Shown one piece after another: positions 35,424-46,792 of a DNA stretch of 64,000 nucleotides. Position numbers and translations under genes: made by a program. Location: positions 41,520-105,519 of the forward strand of contig MU626273.1 of assembly GCA_025603075.1 (NCBI GenBank), written 5' to 3'. The notes beneath the pieces are model-generated. The model did no database searches. It saw nothing but the letters and a program-made list of their open reading frames with translations, and was not told where the DNA came from. This DNA is from Neoconidiobolus thromboides FSU 785. Taxonomy: Eukaryota > Entomophthoromycota > Entomophthoromycetes > Entomophthorales > Neoconidiobolaceae. Each line of letters begins with the position of its first letter. Within the stretch, counting starts at the first letter, position 1.

Positions 35424-37218
35424 TTATTTCTTCTTATTTGACCTAGTCTGTCTTTCTTTTACAACTTCTTTTTGTTTTGATACATTATTTATAACTAAAT
35501 TATCTTTTAAATTATTCAAGCTTCCCTTTTTTTTGACCGTATCATTGTTTAAAACTTCTGGATTATTAATTATTTTATTTAAATATTTATTGGAATTAAT
35601 TTTAGTATAATATTCACTTAATTTATCATTGATACTTTCTTGAGCATTTACTCCAATAGGCTGATCATTTATAAGTTGACTATTATTGTTTATATTTGTA
35701 TCACTATTGCGTTGACATTTAGGATTCATTTGAGTGATATAAGGTTTAGAAATATTATGATTTTTGCTTGCATTATTGGATGATAAGTTTTTTCTTATTT
35801 TGTGCTCGATAAGTTTGCCATTTTCAATTCCTTTAATTTGCTCTTGATTAGGACTATATGCCTTAATTTGCTTTACATCTTTTCTTGGTACAATTTTCGT
35901 AAACTTGCTTTTAACACCGTTCTCTAAAACACTATTATCCATCTCGGAATTACTATTCCCAAGCTCTAAGTTCTCTTCGTCTAAAACCTTCCGCCCTAAG
36001 GCTTGAAAGTTCAAAGCTGCCCTTTGCAAAAGCTGCTTTTCCAATACTGAGCTCTTTTTCTTTGGCAATATTTTTTTAAATTTTCTTTGATCTCCAGTCC
36101 TCTTACTATTGATGTTCTCCTGTAATACAATCTCGTCTTTATAATCCCTTTGGTCCCTTTCAAACTCAGTTACTAAATAGACGCATCTTTTACAATACAG
36201 TTGATGCGGCGGCTCTACTGGCACTTCATAATTTAAATTTACATTTGGGTGCAAACTTTCATTCCATCCTGGTATATCTCCACTCCTCAATAGACAAGAG
36301 TAATGTAGCCAACATAAGCACCAATCGCATTGGACCAATGGGGTGTTACCCATCTCATTATTATCTCTACAATAACATGAAATATTATCCTTCCCCACTT
36401 TTTTTACCCCACTTATTTGCATCATCTTTTGAATTGTTTCCTAGTTATTAAAAAAATAAACTTGTTTTACTTAATTATTTTCAGTTTAAAACTTACTTTA
36501 TTCCTAATCTTACACTCATTATCTCTGTGTACATTAAATACTGTTTTATTAAAATATTCTTTGTCACATCCTAAACATTTAAATATTTTTTTATCTTCTG
36601 AACCTGCTATTTCTATAATTATAGCATTTTAAATAAAGTGCAATTAAATACAATAACTAGTGATTTACTTGTATGTTTTAGCTTCTAAAAAGGCAAATTA
36701 ATGTCTACTTCTAAATTCATGATAAGTCAATCTTACCTTTTTTTTATCATTTTTATACAAATCATAATTTTCCATCGCCAATTCATTAAACTTTATTATC
36801 TCCTCTTCTTTATCTCCCTCTTCATTTTGGTTTTTTCTATCTCCTATTTCTACTTTTTCTGTTAACCTTTTTATTAAAATTTCCCTTTTCTTCCTCTCCT
36901 TTAATACCCTATTTTCAATTCAATTAACATTTAATCCTCGAGAATTTCAAGTACCATTTACCTTTCTTTCCTAGAAATAAGCTCTGACTCATCCGTGACC
37001 CCAGGTCTAAAATCTACATAATGTTTATTTTCCATTAATATCTTAATACTTGGGGATGGTAAGTTTTTAGCATGTGCATGTACCCTAGCTTTGGCTAAAG
37101 CAAGTGCATATTTGAACGGCTGTTTCTTACTTGTTTTGATATTACTTAAATCCTCTTTAGATTTGATAGGGGATTTGTTGATCGATTCAAGGGGTTGTTT
37201 CCGCCTGATGCTATCCAT
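35424..37218 (-). CDS. C2HC zinc finger plus PHD finger nuclear protein
   Basis: Exons are 37218-36962, 36908-36737, 36684-36669 (a 16-bp micro-exon), 36612-36497 and 36440-35424, giving 525 aa with consistent phases. The N-terminus is basic, then comes a Lys/Glu-rich helical stretch. Exon 4 encodes CLGCDKEYF...HRDNEC, a C-x2-C-x12-H-x4-C finger. It is followed by a complete C4HC3 PHD finger (CYC..., VQCDWCLCWLHYSC..., YCKRC). PHD fingers read histone H3 tails, so a chromatin role is inferred. The C-terminal 230 residues are Asn/Lys-rich and low-complexity, ending QTRSNKKK. I cannot assign an orthologue. The micro-exon is supported by frame only. Confidence 0.75.
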
Positions 37219-37458
37219 ATGAGCTATAGAGGTTAAAAATAAAAGCTGGATTGGAGAGGAATTAGACTTTTAGTTCAATGAATAGATGTGTTTCTACGAG
37301 CCAATTAAATTTAGCTAAAGAGAAGCATTTATGGCATATTAAAAACATGAATTGTCATCATGATAAGTCGAATGAAGTAATAAGTAAATTATGTTAAAAT
37401 AGTGGATAGAATAATCTGTAATAATTTATGTATTTATAATAATATAGTATAAATTTAA

Positions 37459-40400
37459 TTAAGCAAGATAAATCAATATATCCATAGCATCTGGATCTCT
37501 TTCCAAAAAGTCTCTTTCAATTAAATTTTCAATTCTTAAACGAATCATTGCTGGTTCCACTGGAAACTGTAAACCCTTAAGTGTTTCACTCATTAAGTCG
37601 ACATGCATCATTTTCTTTTTACTTTTCATCAATCGAACAATAATAGCATCAATCTAAATAAATGACATTGATTATAAATACTATGTCTAAAAATTAAACT
37701 AAATGGGGATGTATTTTTGTATTCAAGAGTTTCACTAACAATTTTTCCACTTAAATAGCGCTTAAAAGATGGAAAAAGTAATGAAGTCAAAAAAACACTC
37801 CCAAATTATATAGGGCTTACCAAAAACTGTCTATTGTGGATCACCATATCTTGGATTCGATTATCACCACGAACCTAAGTTAAAATTAGTTATAAATATC
37901 TCCGACTAACACAAATAATCTTACAGTATCTTTTAATTGTAGAGCATTGACTTTGATACGCTGAGCTGGTGACTCAAAATCTTCATTAAAAGTATAAACA
38001 TCACGGTCAGAAAATACATGTCTCTATGATGAAAATATTAAATATTTAAAAACAAAATTAATATTTAAACAGTGCATTTACGTCTGGTGATTTAAAAAGC
38101 AACTGTATTCTGTTGGATGATAATGAGGCCAATATAAGTTTAAGCTGATCGTTTTCTAATAAATGCTTTAAGTGTAAAATGAATATTTTTTTCAATTGAA
38201 ATTACCAATTTCAGTCATCTCTCTAATCTCTTTCATAGTAAATCCTTTAGAGTGTTTTTGATTAAACAACAAAAGAACAAGTGCTTGAAATAAGGACACC
38301 GTCAGTTCTTTTCTACCCTATCAAAAAAGTTATTTAATTTCCTGTTTTCAAAGCTAAAATAGAGCTTTACCTTTATGAAATTCCCAACCAAAACCGCTTT
38401 AGATAGTGAGTGCTGCCAAAATAATCGACGTACTGAATGTTGCTCATTATAATACGTTGTAAAATGCTGTAGAGCTGCCTCCATCTATTATGTCAATTTA
38501 GATTTTTAACTTATTTTCATTATATCTACTAATAATACTACCTTTGGTGGTAATTTGGCTGGAGAAGGAGAATAGGTTGGCCAATTAGCCTGTGTAAGTA
38601 CATTTATTGAGATATCAAATTCGTAAGGTAAATCTGGGTATTTTTCCTAATGATATAAAAGAATTTCAAAATAACGTCAATAAAATTAATTACCTTATAC
38701 AGTTTTGTCATATCATCCGATACTTCAATATCTTTAAACATGCCATCCAATTTTTCTGTATATTCAGATCCAATTTCTATTGTTATTAAATATTAGCCAT
38801 ATTATCAAATATACATAAAATATTCCTTATTTACCTCCTTTTAATTTAGTAATCATAAACCTCTCAGTATCATATGAAGCAGAGCGATTTAATAACAACC
38901 TCTTTGCTAAAGATTGCTTATAAAACGCTTCAAAGATATCTTTACCTAAAATATACAATCAGTATTACTTACTTTACATTATCAAATCAAATCTACCTTG
39001 AATAAATTTAAATAACGAAAACAACTTATCCAGCTTTTGGTCCACTTGCTCGTCCGTGAGTTTAAGATTTCCAGATTTTAATACTGAATCTAATGCTTTA
39101 GCCAATAATTTAGCTGGTGCTGAGCCACGAGTAGCCATGAAATCTTCGAATGCTCTAACTAAAGAGCGATGAAACTCAATTGGGTTTTGGAAATCTTGGT
39201 TGACAATAACAACCATCTTCTCACGGTATTGCAGAATGTCTTCAATCATCTCTTTATCTTTTTCTGGATTGGATATAGTTTTAGTACCCACTTCCTACAT
39301 ATATTTTATATTGAGTAAACGGATTCCTATTTAATTTAATATTGTAAATTACCAACACGACCTCGAAAAAAGCTTTATTAAGTTGATCCAATACATTTGC
39401 TTCTTTAAAAACTCGAAACAGCATGGCTAACACTGGATGATTACCATCAAGCAAAGCTCTACTAAAATCCTCATCTAAATATTTCTTCGTAGAATCCACA
39501 ATCATGTATTTATGGATTACATTTAATACTGGATTCAAACTATTTTTAGATAAATAGTTACGAGCCCTTTCAGTTTCTCTCCTCAGTTTTCGTTCAACTA
39601 AATTCAAATTATTCTCCAAATTCAAAGGCTTGATCTCATTCTCACTTAATGCTTTATAATATTCTTCTGCTTGGTTGACTACCATTTGTTCGAATTTTTG
39701 ATCGTATTTACCAATATCATGTAGCATTTTCACCAAGTTTTTAATTAAGGCACCATCTACTTCCTCTCCCTGTCTACAGAAAATAAGTCTTTTGCTCATA
39801 TTTTATCAAGTTTACCTTACCTTTCTTTCTGTAATAAATCCAAAATAATAAAAATGGTGTTCTTTGCAATATCTTCTTGGGTTGCTATCCTATCCTTGAA
39901 TATATTTAACCCCATATCCCTTAAAAATTAATAAGTTTTCTACTTCAAATATACAATATCTACCAAACAGAAGGAACCCCAGGAGTAGGTAAAGCATAAT
40001 ATTGGTCTAAGAATATAAAAATAGAACGTATTTCTTGCTATTTTATATTTTAAAAAAATGAGAATCAAATTTTGAAGCACTATTATGTCTTACCATTTTA
40101 TTAATGTAGTCTTCCCAAATAGTTTGAGCTAATACAACATGTCCCAACTTATCATTATTCTGGCTTTTAAAAAATGATGAGTACATCTCTTGATTTTATA
40201 ATCATGTAAATACCTTTTCAAAAACTCAAATTTACTATCAACTCTCTGTTCTAATAAACTTTTTAAATTTTTATGAATATAACTGGCGTGCCCTTGACGA
40301 CATAAAACTTCGCAACACTAAATTTAAGTTAAATCTTAGCTTCACATTATGATATTTACTTTATAAAGCTCTTGCGCTCTCAATTTATGTTCACTATTAT

Positions 40401-40665
40401 CAAACGCATCAATGATTGAAGTTTCAAGCTTTTTCCAGTTAGTTTCTTTGAAGTCTGCGGGTAAAGAAGGCAGCTCTAAGCAATTTCAAAGAAAATTTAG
40501 AATGTTACTTTTAATTAACATCAAGCAATTAATACCTTTAAAGTTTTTAATCATTAATCTCTTTGGCTTATAATTATGGGTTGAAGATAAATCCTGTAGA
40601 GTACTATTTCCATCTTGACCTTCGATGCAGCTTTTAAAATGCTCCATAAAGCTTTGTTTCATCAT
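37459..40665 (-). CDS. CUL4: Cullin-4 (scaffold of CRL4 ubiquitin ligase)
   Basis: This is the scaffold that binds DDB1 at its N-terminus and Rbx1 at its C-terminus. The start codon is at 40665 (MMKQSF) and the stop at 37459-37461; about a dozen short introns interrupt it. Readable blocks in order: [19 protein letters not shown] and [10 protein letters not shown] (N-terminal cullin repeat); [43 protein letters not shown]-type helix [57 protein letters not shown]; and [14 protein letters not shown]. The neddylation domain has [17 protein letters not shown], with the NEDD8-acceptor Lys after VRLM, and ends [25 protein letters not shown]. The N-terminal repeat and the FIQGKD block fit Cul4 better than Cul1 or Cul3. 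One intron near the 3' end carries a transposon copy (37705-37802). Individual exon ends were not all resolved. Confidence 0.88.
37705..37802 (+). mobile_element. Family A element, copy 8, inside a CUL4 intron
   Basis: Full-length copy with AAAT direct repeats (37701-37704 and 37803-37806). It lies between the exons encoding [14 protein letters not shown] and [13 protein letters not shown], so it is spliced out with the host intron, which it lengthens from about 55 to about 160 bp. Confidence 0.9.
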
Positions 40666-41816
40666 TGAAAAAGTCAAATTTTTTAATTAGCTTTCAAGTT
40701 TTACTAAAAAGGAGAGTAAACTGCGATTTGTTAAACCCTTTTTGTCAAATCATCATTGTCATATTGACTATGATGTTGATTTTGATAAATTTAATGCAGA
40801 TAGTAGAGTAAGCTATTTTTTCTAAAAGTTATCAAAATTTATTTTAATGAAATGCTGTGAAATGAAGTTTAAAATATTCTTAATCTACTATTAAGGCTGT
40901 GGAAAAGGCTTTTAATTTTAGTGCTCTATTTGAAAAGCAGCGATTATTTATATTAAAAAATTATTTTAAATTCAATATGGGAATATCTTTTTTCATTTTT
41001 TTCATTTTTTTCATTTTTATCTAATGTAAAATTTAAAAATATCATTATCTAAATGTTGAAAAAAAGAGTTCACCTTTTAATTTTTGTGAAATCAGAGTTA
41101 CATTGGCTATAGCGCTTATCTTGACAACTTGTCAATAAATTCCATTACATTGGATTTTTTTTACTATTGAGCATTCAGAATATTTAGTTTAATGACCTAT
41201 GCTTTAATATTGAAGAATTTTGAAGAATTATTAATAAAATCATGTTTTAAGCAAGATAATATTTATAATAAAGAAAATAATTTATCCAAACATAAGTTTA
41301 TTTATTATATCAGGCCAAGAAGCTTTATATTATATCTAAGGAATTGTTTGATTTTTATTCTCTTTCCTAAACCTTGGAACATCAAATTCTAAACGTTTTA
41401 AGTTAACATCTATCATTATTCTACTTTTAGCTTCATTCATCTTGGTGCTCTGCTGAAATAAGTAATGATGGAACAGCGAATTGATAATCAGTTTTTATAG
41501 TTAAGAATTCCAGTTTTAAATTTATAAATGGGAGTGTTTTTTTTAACTTCATTATTTTTTCCATTTTTTAAGCGCTATTTAAGCGGAAAATTTGTTAGTA
41601 AAATTCTTAGACACAAAAATACATCCCCAAATAATAAAAGTATTTTAGCTTTATTAACTTTATATTTACTATCTACCATTTTAAATTTTATAGTAGCAGA
41701 AAATTAAAAAGGTTAAAATCATCGTATTTGCAATCGAATATTTTATTTTAAATGGAGTATACAGTTATCAAAAGAAAGATAAATTTAAAAGACTGGAAGC
41801 TAAATGGTAGACTTGA
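40666..41816. other. Spacer between CUL4 and receptor 2, with one family A element
   Basis: 1.15 kb; apart from the element at 41530-41628 only A/T-rich sequence. The plus ORF at 41192-41392 shows nothing recognisable. Confidence 0.5.
41530..41628 (-). mobile_element. Family A element, copy 9
   Basis: Reverse orientation, AAAT direct repeats at 41526-41529 and 41629-41632, perfect length. Confidence 0.88.
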
Positions 41817-42710
41817 CTAAACACTAAACTGCCCCCTTTTTAATTTTTTAAAAGCTAACTCAGCTTCTTTGTATAATAGACTATTAGATAAAAAAATTGA
41901 AGCATTAAAAAAACCTTGAAAACCTTTAAAAAAAGTAGCTGTAATATTTAAGGAATAGTCTGCCTCGGGCTCTAATACAACCCCTCTTGATATTAAAATC
42001 AATTTAACCATTATTAAAGTATAACATATAATTGGCGTCAATGGATACATTAATAATTTTATAATTGTTTGTGTTTTAATTTCAAGCTTATCTGTTTCCA
42101 TTCCTTGATACGAAGATCGAAATATTGATCTTTGGATAATTAAATAAAAAGTGACTGAAAGGAATACCATAGTACAGAATACAATTGTAATCATTATCCA
42201 AATGTAATTAGTTGCGTATGCCCAATTTAATCCTTCAGGTTCTTCTTCTCTAAACCAACATGAGGCAGTTCTAAATGAAATTTGCTTGAATGCTAATGGC
42301 AGTATACTTACAATAAGCGATATCAAAAAAGGGACTATATATAAAGCTAGTTTCATATATTGACCACAATAAATTTTGAAAATGATGGTTAATACCAAAT
42401 TTAAAGCAACAGATACTGTATACAATAATGAAATTAGGGTAGCAAATAAAAATCCTGCTGTAGCTATATGACACATAAAATCTGATGTAGAATGAACTGC
42501 CATAATTTGAAATATGCTGAATAATAGGTCGCCTATCAATATAAAGATAGATAATCGAAAAGAGATGGATTTATTCAATTTTTTGTTTACTACTCTTAAT
42601 GTGAGCGCAAGTAATAACGCAATGGTACAAAAAATAGTAGATACACCATTAGAAAAATGGTTTACAATTTTACTTCGGTGCTCATACAATAAAAAGGCTG
42701 AAGTGCTCAT
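41817..42710 (-). CDS. Putative seven-transmembrane receptor 2
   Basis: Single exon of 297 aa. It is clearly paralogous to the gene at 13370-14272 through all seven helices: VNHFSNGVSTIF, KKLNKSISFRLSIFILIGDLLFSIFQI, LLYTVSVALNLVLTIIFK, LYIVPFLISLIVSILPLAF, TFYLIIQRSIFRSSYQGM, IIKLLMYPLTPIICY and FFKGFQGFFNASIF. The two putative disulphide cysteines are kept (DFMC and TASCWF). Likely a plasma-membrane G-protein-coupled receptor; ligand unknown. A broken third member lies 3.8 kb further on. Confidence 0.82.
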   Translation of the reverse strand: MSTSAFLLYEHRSKIVNHFSNGVSTIFCTIALLLALTLRVVNKKLNKSISFRLSIFILIGDLLFSIFQIMAVHSTSDFMCHIATAGFLFATLISLLYTVSVALNLVLTIIFKIYCGQYMKLALYIVPFLISLIVSILPLAFKQISFRTASCWFREEEPEGLNWAYATNYIWIMITIVFCTMVFLSVTFYLIIQRSIFRSSYQGMETDKLEIKTQTIIKLLMYPLTPIICYTLIMVKLILISRGVVLEPEADYSLNITATFFKGFQGFFNASIFLSNSLLYKEAELAFKKLKRGQFSV

Positions 42711-43330
42711 TTGACAAGTAAAACAGTATTGTAGTGGTTAATAGTAAAAATAAATAATAAGCTCTACTTTATATTGAATATGTTCTATTTATACCCTTTT
42801 TACATAGTTCTAGTAAAATCCGGTTCTTTATTCAATAAGTTCATTAATTAAAAGCGGGCTAAATAACCTTATATTTTATTCTATAACAACTGTATTTATC
42901 AAATCGAAATTCATCTTGTTACTATTAAGTATTCATCTCATAAAATTAAATTTTAAATTCTTTTAAATACTGTAACATTGACATATTTCGTGACCATGGA
43001 AGGGATTATTTTTGGATAAAAAATATAATAGTAGATATTATAATTATTTAAATACAAGATAGACGATTCAGTATTATATGACAAAAAAATTAGGATCAAA
43101 TTAAATAGGGGATTAATAATTAATCACGAATAACAATAGAAACTTATAATCAAAATTTAAAAACTCATTTTATTGATGAACAGTTAGTTCTATTTTATAT
43201 ATATTTCAAGTTCTATATTTTTGACATCTTTTCTGGATATGCTTTTATGAGAAATAGAAACAGCTTTGATCAAAATCAAAATACTGACTGCACAAGCTTA
43301 TGTAAAAATGTCTACTCTTTTTGCTTTTAC

Positions 43331-43731
43331 AATAGCAAAAAATTGGAGAAACTTACAAAAAGTTGGACTGCTTCTAGTTTGATTTTAAATCAACCAATAA
43401 AATCAAAGGATTTTTAAAACTGTCAGTTCGATTTCAAACTAGCTTAAATTTTCTACAAAAATTGGACTATTTTTCAACTCCAACTTTAAGCTAAAGCTTA
43501 ACTTAATTTTTGATAAAAATTTGACCTAATATCCAAAAGAAATAAAGGAATGTTAAGTTTCAATTAAGTTTTTACTTTAAGTTTTTTAATACTTGTTTAT
43601 ACAGATTGTTTTTCATACAATGTTGCTTTAATGTTTTTTGTACCTTAAATTTTTAGTAAAAATAAGCTTGGCTTAGAATTGAGTTTTGGAAGCAGTCCAT
43701 TTTTTTTTGAATTTGTTTTTTTTTTTGCTAT
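43331..43731. mobile_element. Possible non-autonomous DNA element with about 44-bp inverted ends
   Basis: The left end (AATAGCAAAAAA... to TTGGACTGCTTC, 43331-43374) reappears inverted at 43688-43731 (GGAAGCAGTCCA... to GCTATT). Outer and inner blocks are in the same order with A-rich variation between them. No ORF lies inside. I see no clear target duplication, so the call is tentative. Confidence 0.4.
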
Positions 43732-44842
43732 TCATTATGTTGAAATTTATAATGGTAAACTAAAGATCATTTATAAATGCAATAAGTACATTTAACTTCA
43801 ATTTGACCCTAAATACTTCTTTAAAGCACCTTATTTGAAACTCTAGTAAAGCCTTGAATGAATTGCACTCAGGGATATTGTCACAAAGTCAGCTAGTCCA
43901 CCACGAAGCTCAATTTTTTAGAACTGTAATGGTGTTTATTGGCTATTTATTATAAGTAAAAAAATAAATCATATCAAGAGTAATGAATAACAAGTAATGA
44001 ATAACCCAAGCGATGAAATATAAACCAAATAAGCAATAATATCACAATTTTTGAGTTATAAATCTTTACCAGTAAAATCTGTCCAAATAATTTAGATAAA
44101 AGCACTATTAAATCGTTAAATCTAAAAAATCAACTTAAGTTAATTTTATTTTTTAATGTAATTCTAATAAAATAATAAAACTAATAATATCAAATGTTTT
44201 TGCTTAAATTAAAGCTTATAAATTAAAGCTTATAAATTAAAGGTGTAAAAGTAACGTTTTTGCTACTAAGATACCATAAAGCTAAAAACTGAACTAACTC
44301 TAACTGGTGCTTAAGCTTCTCCAATATCATTGTCATTGTAAAGGTTTTGGTAAACATACTCATACGCATAAATTCTTTTTACTGTAAAAAGTATCTTTAA
44401 TATCAAAAAACCAACTAAATTTAAAAGCATTACTTTTAAAAGCATTTCTGTTTTAGTTTAGTTAAGCATACAAAATTTTGTTTAAAATTCTGTTATTTTC
44501 AATTGCAGGAGTTTTCAAAGGTTGCTTCAATTGAAATTCAAATCAACTCTCAATTCAAATTTGAATTTTGTATAGGGACGTTCGAGTTGGTCTTATCTTT
44601 TATCAAATTAAGTATAAAATTTTAAACAAGTTACATAATAAATTGACATCGAAATAAAGCCTGATTTTAAATATTTGTATAAAACTTTGGTCTGGACTTT
44701 CTAAAAATAAACTCCTTGTTAAAAAATAAATGCACATAACAATTTTAAAAAATTATAATAAAAATCTAACGTGCAATAATATGTAAGTTAGTACTGATAG
44801 TTACTGTAAGTAATTCTGTAAAATATAATCTAAATAGTATAT

Positions 44843-44940
44843 GGGGGTATATTTTTGTGTTTAACAATTTATTAATAATTTTTCCGCTCAAATAGGGCTT
44901 AAAAGATAGAAAGAGTGATGAAACCAAAAAAAACATCCCC
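44843..44940 (+). mobile_element. Family A element, copy 10
   Basis: Forward orientation, ATAT direct repeats at 44839-44842 and 44941-44944. Confidence 0.85.
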
Positions 44941-45045
44941 ATATTGTAAAAATTTTAATTAATAGAACTTTATTAATAAAGAATCTATAAAGAATTTTTT
45001 TTAGTTTTTGATTTAATTTTGAAATAATCTTAATAAAGAAGACAT

Positions 45046-45144
45046 GAAGATGTATTTTTGTATTTAAGAGTTTTACTAACAATTTTCCACTCAAATAGCG
45101 CTTAAAAGGTGGAAAAAGTAATGAAGCCAAAAAAAACATCTCCC
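45046..45144 (+). mobile_element. Family A element, copy 11 (first of a three-copy array)
   Basis: Forward orientation. The left end is mutated (GAAGATGT) and the left flank is ACAT, while the right flank is the ATAT shared with copy 12. Confidence 0.8.
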
Positions 45145-45148
45145 ATAT

Positions 45149-45245
45149 GGGGATGTGTTTTTTTGTTCAAGAATTTTACTACAATCTTTCCACTCAAATA
45201 GTGCTTAAAAAATGGAAAAATAATGAAACCAAAAAAAACAGCCCC
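45149..45245 (+). mobile_element. Family A element, copy 12 (middle of array)
   Basis: Forward orientation. ATAT at 45145-45148 and 45246-45249 serves as the flank both of this copy and of its neighbours. Confidence 0.88.
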
Positions 45246-45249
45246 ATAT

Positions 45250-45345
45250 GGTGATCTTTTGGTTTCATTACTTTTTTCCATTTTTTAAGCACTATTTGAG
45301 TGAAAAGGTTGCTAATGAAATTCTTAAATACAAAAGTACATCTCC
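45250..45345 (-). mobile_element. Family A element, copy 13 (third of array)
   Basis: Reverse orientation, immediately adjoining copy 12 across one shared ATAT; right flank ATAT (45346-45349). Confidence 0.85.
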
Positions 45346-45434
45346 ATATATATATGTATATAAATAAATACACGTTTTTATAAAACTTTATTAAAAAACA
45401 TTTATTGTCAACTATCTTATAACTAATATTATAT

Positions 45435-45532
45435 GAGGGTGTTTTTTTGGCTTCATTGTTTTTTCCATCTTTTAAGCGCTATTTAAGTGGAAAAATTGTT
45501 AGTGAAACTCTTAAATACAAAAATACATCCCC
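45435..45532 (-). mobile_element. Family A element, copy 14
   Basis: Reverse orientation. Left flank is ATAT, right flank ATTG, so the duplication has decayed or was altered. Confidence 0.83.
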
Positions 45533-45900
45533 ATTGTGAAATATCGCTTTGTCAGTCCCATGGTTAATTATAGCATAACAATCGGCTAAGCTGTTGTGTT
45601 CTTGAGTTCAGAGAAAATCAATCCCACGTTCTTAGTTTGATTTGCTATAAGAATTTCTAGCTCCATCCCAAAGAATATTATCTTCTCATTTTGATATTTA
45701 TACTTTCCAGAGTATAAAAGAGTTTACAGAGTATAGTAGTCCGAGGCTTTTTAACTGAGTTATTCTTTGATATCTCGAACATTTAATAAAGCCACTAGGT
45801 TTTCTTAATAGTATTTTACGTAGATTTTACATTAGTATTGTCTATTCTATTTGTCTTATATAGCTTGTAACCTATTACGTGCTATTCTTCATAATCCAAG

Positions 45901-45999
45901 TCTATCTTAGTCACATAAACTAAGACCTTTCGACTTATAGTGTAGTCAACCCACCAATAGCTGTTCTTGACTCCAAACACTGAGTACCAGATTTCACAC
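45901..45999. mobile_element. Second small element family (B), left-truncated copy
   Basis: It shares the core ACCTTTCGACTTA, then TAGTCAAC, CAATAGCTG and the right end TTGACTCCAA..ACTGAGTACCA with the fuller copy at 46326-46451. The left inverted end is not recognisable. Confidence 0.6.
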
Positions 46000-46325
46000 C
46001 ATATACTTATTACTAAATAAATAAATAAATTAAAAAAATTAAAACTTTTTACTTAAAAAGCTTTATTAATTTATCTATATAATAATTATTTTAATACTAT
46101 AGTCAGATTGTTACTATATTATCAGATTAATAAATAACTATATAGAAAAGAATAGTTAGCTTTAAAATTATAATTAACCATCTTTATATAATATAAGCAG
46201 TGTTATAGTAATAATTTCTATTTATCATTATAATCATTTGCTTTTTAACTATTTATTAACTTAGCTACTAATAACTCAAATAATATTAATGTTTAATAAA
46301 TTATTTTTATAAGATTAGCTGGGTA

Positions 46326-46451
46326 TGAAATTTGGTACTCAGCATTTGGAGTCAAAAGGTCTTAGTTTATGTAACTAAGGCCTTTCGACTTACAGTATAG
46401 TCAACTAGGCAATAGCTGCTATTGACTCCAATTACTGAGTACTATATTTCA
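46326..46451. mobile_element. Second small element family (B), complete copy
   Basis: About 126 bp with 30-bp imperfect terminal inverted repeats. The left end is TGAAATTTGGTACTCAG...GAGTCAA and the right end TTGACTCC...CTGAGTACTATATTTCA; about 26 of 30 positions pair. An internal inverted pair CTTAGTT...AACTAAG is also present. It ends 27 bp before the break of the receptor pseudogene. Confidence 0.7.
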
Positions 46452-46478
46452 AAACTACATTAGAGTTTAAAAACTATA

Positions 46479-46792
46479 GTTTATACTAAATTTAATGCAA
46501 TAGATATTATATATAATAAAAATACTAAAATGACAAATACAAATCCTGATGTTGATGTAAGACACGTTAAGTTTGTATAGGAATGTACGGGTGTAATTTG
46601 GAAGATGTTAGAAAATAAATCAGCTACTATTATAAAAATGAATAAACAAAAGGATCTAGGTTTAATTTTTTGATTGCTCTTAAAGCCAAAACAATTAACA
46701 ACGCAATTATGCAAGAGATAATATATGCCACTAGAAAAATGATTTACAGTTTCACTTTGGTAACCATATATAAATATATCTAAAGCAGACAT
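46479..46792 (-). pseudogene. Broken third seven-transmembrane receptor
   Basis: The ATG at 46792 and the start (MSALDIFIYGYQSETVNHFSSG) match receptor 2. After that the reading frame is shifted: the expected helix-1 sequence (ALLIVLALRAIKKLN-like) appears in another frame, then the original frame resumes with LFIFIIVADLFSNIFQITPVHS. It continues into helix 3 (LLYIISIALNLV), where homology stops at a stop codon about 27 bp before a family B element. Helices 4-7 are missing. The upstream flank still resembles that of receptor 2, so this is a decayed duplicate. Confidence 0.85.

Noticed and set aside
41192-41392. Plus-strand 66-aa ORF between CUL4 and receptor 2
   Set aside because: No motif, Asn/Ile/Lys-rich composition as expected from random A/T-rich DNA.
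44888-45139. Minus-strand 83-aa ORF
   Set aside because: It runs across two family A elements and is not a gene.
45046-45532. Regularly spaced about 100-bp repeats resembling an array
   Set aside because: This is not CRISPR: units are on both strands, have inverted ends and target duplications, and there are no unique spacers.
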